From assembly GCA_030041195.1 (NCBI GenBank), contig JASHOI010000800.1:1-7445 (forward strand): a DNA stretch of 7,445 bases, read 5' to 3'. Below, one piece after another: positions 5,912 through 7,445 of this stretch (position 1 is the first letter of the stretch; each line of letters begins with the position of its first letter). This DNA comes from Streptosporangiaceae bacterium (GTDB lineage: Bacteria > Actinomycetota > Actinomycetes > Streptosporangiales > Streptosporangiaceae). Below the pieces are notes generated by a model that saw only the letters and a list, made by a program, of their open reading frames with translations, was not told the origin of the DNA and made no database searches. A program made the position numbers and the translations under genes.

Positions 5912-6883
5912 GTGTGTACTCGAATTTTGTCGAACGATAACAAGGTCGCGGTCGTGGCGAGCCGGACGATGGACTGGCCGGATCCGACCGAGCCGGTGCT
6001 GACGGCGTTCCCGCGCGGGAGCCGCCATGACGGCGGGATGGCCGCCGGCGAAAGGGTCGTGGCGGGCAGCGCCCTGACCTGGGAGTCGGCGCACGGCGCC
6101 GTGGTGACCACGTTCTACGGGGTCGGCGCGGTCGATGGCATCAACGAGCGGGGGCTGGCCGCGCACCTGCTGTACCTCGGCGAGACCGACTTCGGGCGCC
6201 GCGACCCGGAGATGCCGGGCCTGGCTGCCGGGCTGTGGGCGCAGTACGCGCTGGACCGGGCGGCCAGCGTCGGCGAGGCGCTGGCGCTGCTCGCGGAGGT
6301 CCAGGTGGTCATGATGGAGGCCCGGGGCACGAAGGCCACGGTGCACCTGGCGCTCGAGGACGCCTCCGGCGACTCGGCGATCATCGAGCACCTGGACGGC
6401 AAGATGGTCGTGCACCACGGGCCGCAGTACCGGATCATGACCAACGACCCGCCCTACGACGAGCAGCTCCGGCTGCTGGCCGAGCTGGACTTCTCGGATC
6501 CTTCCGGCGACACGCCGCTGCCAGGCAACGTCAACGCCCGCGACCGCTTCCAGCGCGCGAGTTACTTTTCCGCTTTGCTCCCCGTACCGCGGGATGAGGC
6601 CGAGGCCGCGGCCGGGGTGCTGGCGATCGCCCGCAACGTGTCGGTGCCGTTCGGCGCTCCCTACAGCGACTTCGGTATCTACGACACCGAGTACCGGACC
6701 GTGTGCGACCTGACCAACCGGTGCTACTACTTCGAGCTCACGACCGCGCCCAACGTGATCTGGGCCGAGCTGGACAATCTCGATTTCGAGCCGGGGACGC
6801 CGGTCATGACGCTTGATCCCGATGACATCGCCCTGGCCGGCGAGGTCTCGGGCGCCTTCCGGCCCGGCAAGGCTCCTTACTGA
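5912..6883 (+). CDS. Choloylglycine hydrolase / penicillin V acylase family Ntn hydrolase
   Basis: A 323-residue amidase of the N-terminal-nucleophile superfamily. Members hydrolyse linear amides: conjugated bile salts, penicillin V or N-acyl homoserine lactones. Starting at GTG 5912 gives Met-Cys-Thr-Arg, so removal of Met exposes Cys1 as nucleophile and base, exactly as the mechanism needs. Counting from Cys1, Arg17 and Asp20 (SRTMDW) fall at the canonical positions; Asn177 (MTNDPPYDEQL) and Arg211 (ARDRFQRASYF) match Asn175 and Arg228 of the characterised enzymes. VDGINERGLAAHLLYL (73-88) is also typical. No signal peptide precedes Cys1, so the enzyme should be cytoplasmic. The stretch from Asn177 to Arg211 is about 19 residues shorter than in the classical Gram-positive enzymes, suggesting a reduced tetramer-assembly loop as in the second, Gram-negative-like cluster. 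The gene is divergent from the gentisate dioxygenase. The true substrate cannot be read from sequence; a bile-salt role is unlikely in a soil-type genome. Confidence 0.92.
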   Translation: MCTRILSNDNKVAVVASRTMDWPDPTEPVLTAFPRGSRHDGGMAAGERVVAGSALTWESAHGAVVTTFYGVGAVDGINERGLAAHLLYLGETDFGRRDPEMPGLAAGLWAQYALDRAASVGEALALLAEVQVVMMEARGTKATVHLALEDASGDSAIIEHLDGKMVVHHGPQYRIMTNDPPYDEQLRLLAELDFSDPSGDTPLPGNVNARDRFQRASYFSALLPVPRDEAEAAAGVLAIARNVSVPFGAPYSDFGIYDTEYRTVCDLTNRCYYFELTTAPNVIWAELDNLDFEPGTPVMTLDPDDIALAGEVSGAFRPGKAPY

Positions 6884-6899
6884 ACGCTCGGCCAGCTAC

Positions 6900-7445
6900 T
6901 CAGATGAAGTGCAGCAGAGCCCCGGCGGCAAGCGCGAGCAACGCGGGCGGTCCCTCGTAGCGCCCGGTCAGGCGGGTCTGGCCACCGTCGTCCCCGCGGA
7001 CGCGCGCCGCGTCGATCCGGATGGGCGTGCCGGCCACGGTGCCGCGGAGCTTCCCTGAGGTGAGTTCCCCGTCGATCGTGGCGTAGATCGTGAACTCGGC
7101 GCTGCCCAGCGTCCCGTCGGCAGCGACGGTCCGGCCGCCGCTCATGTCTTCGGGCGCGGCGGCGGGCACCACCGTCGCGGCGAGAGCCTCGGTCCCGATG
7201 TGCCCGGTGACCGTGCCGTGGTGGAAGAGGTAACCCGGCTGCAGGTGGAAGCTGGCGTGCAGCTCGGCACGCTGGCCGGCGAAAGACCCGGTGAGGTCGG
7301 AAGGCACGTCCGGGTAGATCCGGTAGTTGTCTCCGTTCACCCATGTGGCTGACACCGGTATCCCGGCGATCGTTCCGGCCGCCACGCCGTTGTGGGTGGG
7401 CACGTTGAGCTCCACGCGCACGGGCTGGCCGCCGACCGACCCGCT
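6900..7445 (-). CDS. Glycine-rich repetitive beta-type protein, unknown function (5' end missing)
   Basis: The frame is open from the right edge to TGA at 6900-6902, giving 181 visible residues. A GTG at 7421 could be a start, but the codons upstream (SGSVGGQP) continue the same pattern, so the gene probably begins outside the window. Seven short motifs of the form G-[S/T/R]-hydrophobic-x-[G/S], mostly followed by a small or Pro residue and alternating hydrophobics, recur every 22-34 residues: GSVGG, GTIAG, GSFAG, GTVTG, GTLGS, GTVAG and GRYEG, beginning at visible residues 2, 24, 53, 77, 111, 135 and 161. The two closest copies are GTIAGIPVSA and GTVAGTPIRI. This suggests stacked beta hairpins, as in a solenoid or barrel. 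There is no Cys, no recognisable catalytic motif and no visible signal peptide. The last 16 residues are hydrophobic (LLALAAGALLHFI) and could be a membrane or packing segment. It converges on the Ntn hydrolase with 16 bases between the stops. Function not recognised. Confidence 0.75.
   Translation of the reverse strand, partial: SGSVGGQPVRVELNVPTHNGVAAGTIAGIPVSATWVNGDNYRIYPDVPSDLTGSFAGQRAELHASFHLQPGYLFHHGTVTGHIGTEALAATVVPAAAPEDMSGGRTVAADGTLGSAEFTIYATIDGELTSGKLRGTVAGTPIRIDAARVRGDDGGQTRLTGRYEGPPALLALAAGALLHFI

Noticed and set aside
5819..6418. Upstream extension of the dioxygenase frame, open back to 6418 on the minus strand
   Set aside because: It is antisense to the well-supported Ntn hydrolase; the dioxygenase has a good ribosome site and normal length from 5818.

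Overview
The window is very GC-rich throughout, uses GTG starts freely, and has coding frames with strongly G/C third positions. It also carries an actinobacterial-type promoter (TTGATA / TAGGCT) reading into a leaderless gene. Together these point to a high-GC actinobacterium; I cannot name the order or genus from the sequence alone. Genes fill almost the whole window: no gene-free stretch exceeds 300 bases, and I see no tRNA, rRNA, CRISPR array, insertion sequence or attachment site.

Layout. (1) 1-538 (+): the 3' two thirds of a MacB/LolD-type ABC transporter ATPase, cut by the window edge. (2) 558-947 (-): a small secreted lipoprotein, convergent with the ABC gene. (3) 1076-3270 (+): a two-gene unit of a MarR-family regulator and a 14-helix DHA2-type (EmrB/QacA-like) drug exporter, coupled by a TGATG overlap. 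A 20-bp perfect inverted repeat sits inside the regulator's promoter, the layout expected of autoregulation. (4) 3455-3919 (+): a small secreted NlpC/P60 peptidase. (5) 3916-5818 (-): a gentisate 1,2-dioxygenase followed after 25 bases by an uncharacterised polytopic membrane protein. The membrane protein's stop codon interlocks with the NlpC/P60 stop in a single CTAG. (6) 5912-6883 (+): an Ntn hydrolase of the choloylglycine hydrolase / penicillin V acylase family, divergent from the dioxygenase. (7) 6900-7445 (-): the 3' part of a repetitive, glycine-rich, probably beta-structured protein of unknown function, running off the right edge.

How the genes fit together. Clear units are the MarR/MFS efflux pair (ligand-relieved export) and the dioxygenase/membrane-protein pair (probably co-transcribed). 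The dioxygenase cleaves the ring of gentisate, but the usual partners, maleylpyruvate isomerase and fumarylpyruvate hydrolase, are absent from this window. The divergent amide hydrolase could share a regulatory region with it; a joint role, such as releasing an aromatic acid from an amide, is only a guess. I found no convincing new defence or mobile system. The least explained items are the repeat protein at the right end and the membrane protein with its HxHH and DEFALWFHLKD motifs.
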